This document shows, piece by piece, positions 63,824 to 64,000 of a stretch of DNA of 64,000 nt (the first letter of the stretch is position 1; each line of letters starts with the position of its first letter). Under the pieces are notes generated by a model that saw nothing but the letters and a program-made list of their open reading frames with translations, had not been told where the DNA came from and searched no databases. The position numbers and the translations under genes were made by a program. Origin of the DNA: Hybos culiciformis (Eukaryota > Arthropoda > Insecta > Diptera > Hybotidae); assembly GCA_964007475.1 (NCBI GenBank), contig OZ023275.1, positions 1,364,001-1,428,000 on the forward strand, in the 5' to 3' direction.

Positions 63824-64000
63824 CTGTTATAAAACAATATAATTTATTATAAAATTAAAGATGTCTGTAAGATGGGAAAAAGCATTTTGAAACATAATAT
63901 CTTTATGGACAAAAGAACAAAGAATAGTTAGTAATTGTTCCTTTGCGAATTCGTAGTATAAATCATATACTTTTACACCTGATTAGCACAAAAAATTATT
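63824..64000 (-). other. ANKLE1 intron running off the right edge
   Basis: Sequence upstream of the TTATAACAG acceptor at 63824. No further exon could be identified before the window ends. Confidence 0.5.

Overview
The window is AT-rich animal nuclear DNA and is most likely from an insect. Short spliced genes with GT-AG introns sit in long stretches of A/T runs, and the core-binding factor beta gene closely resembles insect Big brother/Brother. The species cannot be fixed from the sequence. No bacterial, viral or organellar gene was seen.

Layout. (1) Bases 1-13255 hold five tandem plus-strand genes for secreted serine peptidases of family S28 (thymus-specific serine protease / prolylcarboxypeptidase type). 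The first is cut by the left edge. All have one short phase-0 intron at the same place. Genes 3 and 4 are a recent tandem duplication that includes their upstream DNA. Gene 5 has an intact frame but has lost the catalytic Ser and His. A hAT-type element with an 8-bp target duplication lies between genes 1 and 2. (2) Bases 13256-25183 are gene-poor. (3) Bases 25184-35899 hold a three-exon CBF-beta gene with introns of 3.4 and 6.7 kb; the first intron contains a palindromic MITE-like element. (4) Bases 35900-55100 hold no recognisable gene but several structured repeats. Two elements (44177-44916 and 47704-48936) share related terminal inverted repeats, and each encloses an RNA polymerase III-type head (tRNA-like, or tRNA/5S-like) followed by an A-rich tail. 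A very GC-rich foldback lies at 51369-51684, and a MITE with a 7-bp target duplication at 52975-53463. (5) Bases 55155-56028 hold a four-exon gene for a multi-pass membrane protein I do not recognise. (6) Bases 58560-63823, minus strand, carry the 3' part of an ANKLE1 gene (ankyrin, LEM and GIY-YIG nuclease domains) that runs off the right edge. Its last intron contains, on the opposite strand, a complete four-exon ARH3-type ADP-ribosylhydrolase gene. That protein keeps the ADP-ribose-binding loop but has lost most magnesium ligands.

Themes. Two intact genes encode probable pseudoenzymes, one an S28 peptidase and one an ARH3. The possible undescribed system is the element family that combines terminal inverted repeats with Pol III-derived cores. 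The S28 genes probably act together as secreted digestive or lysosome-like peptidases, with gene 5 doing something non-catalytic. The other genes have no evident functional link to each other.
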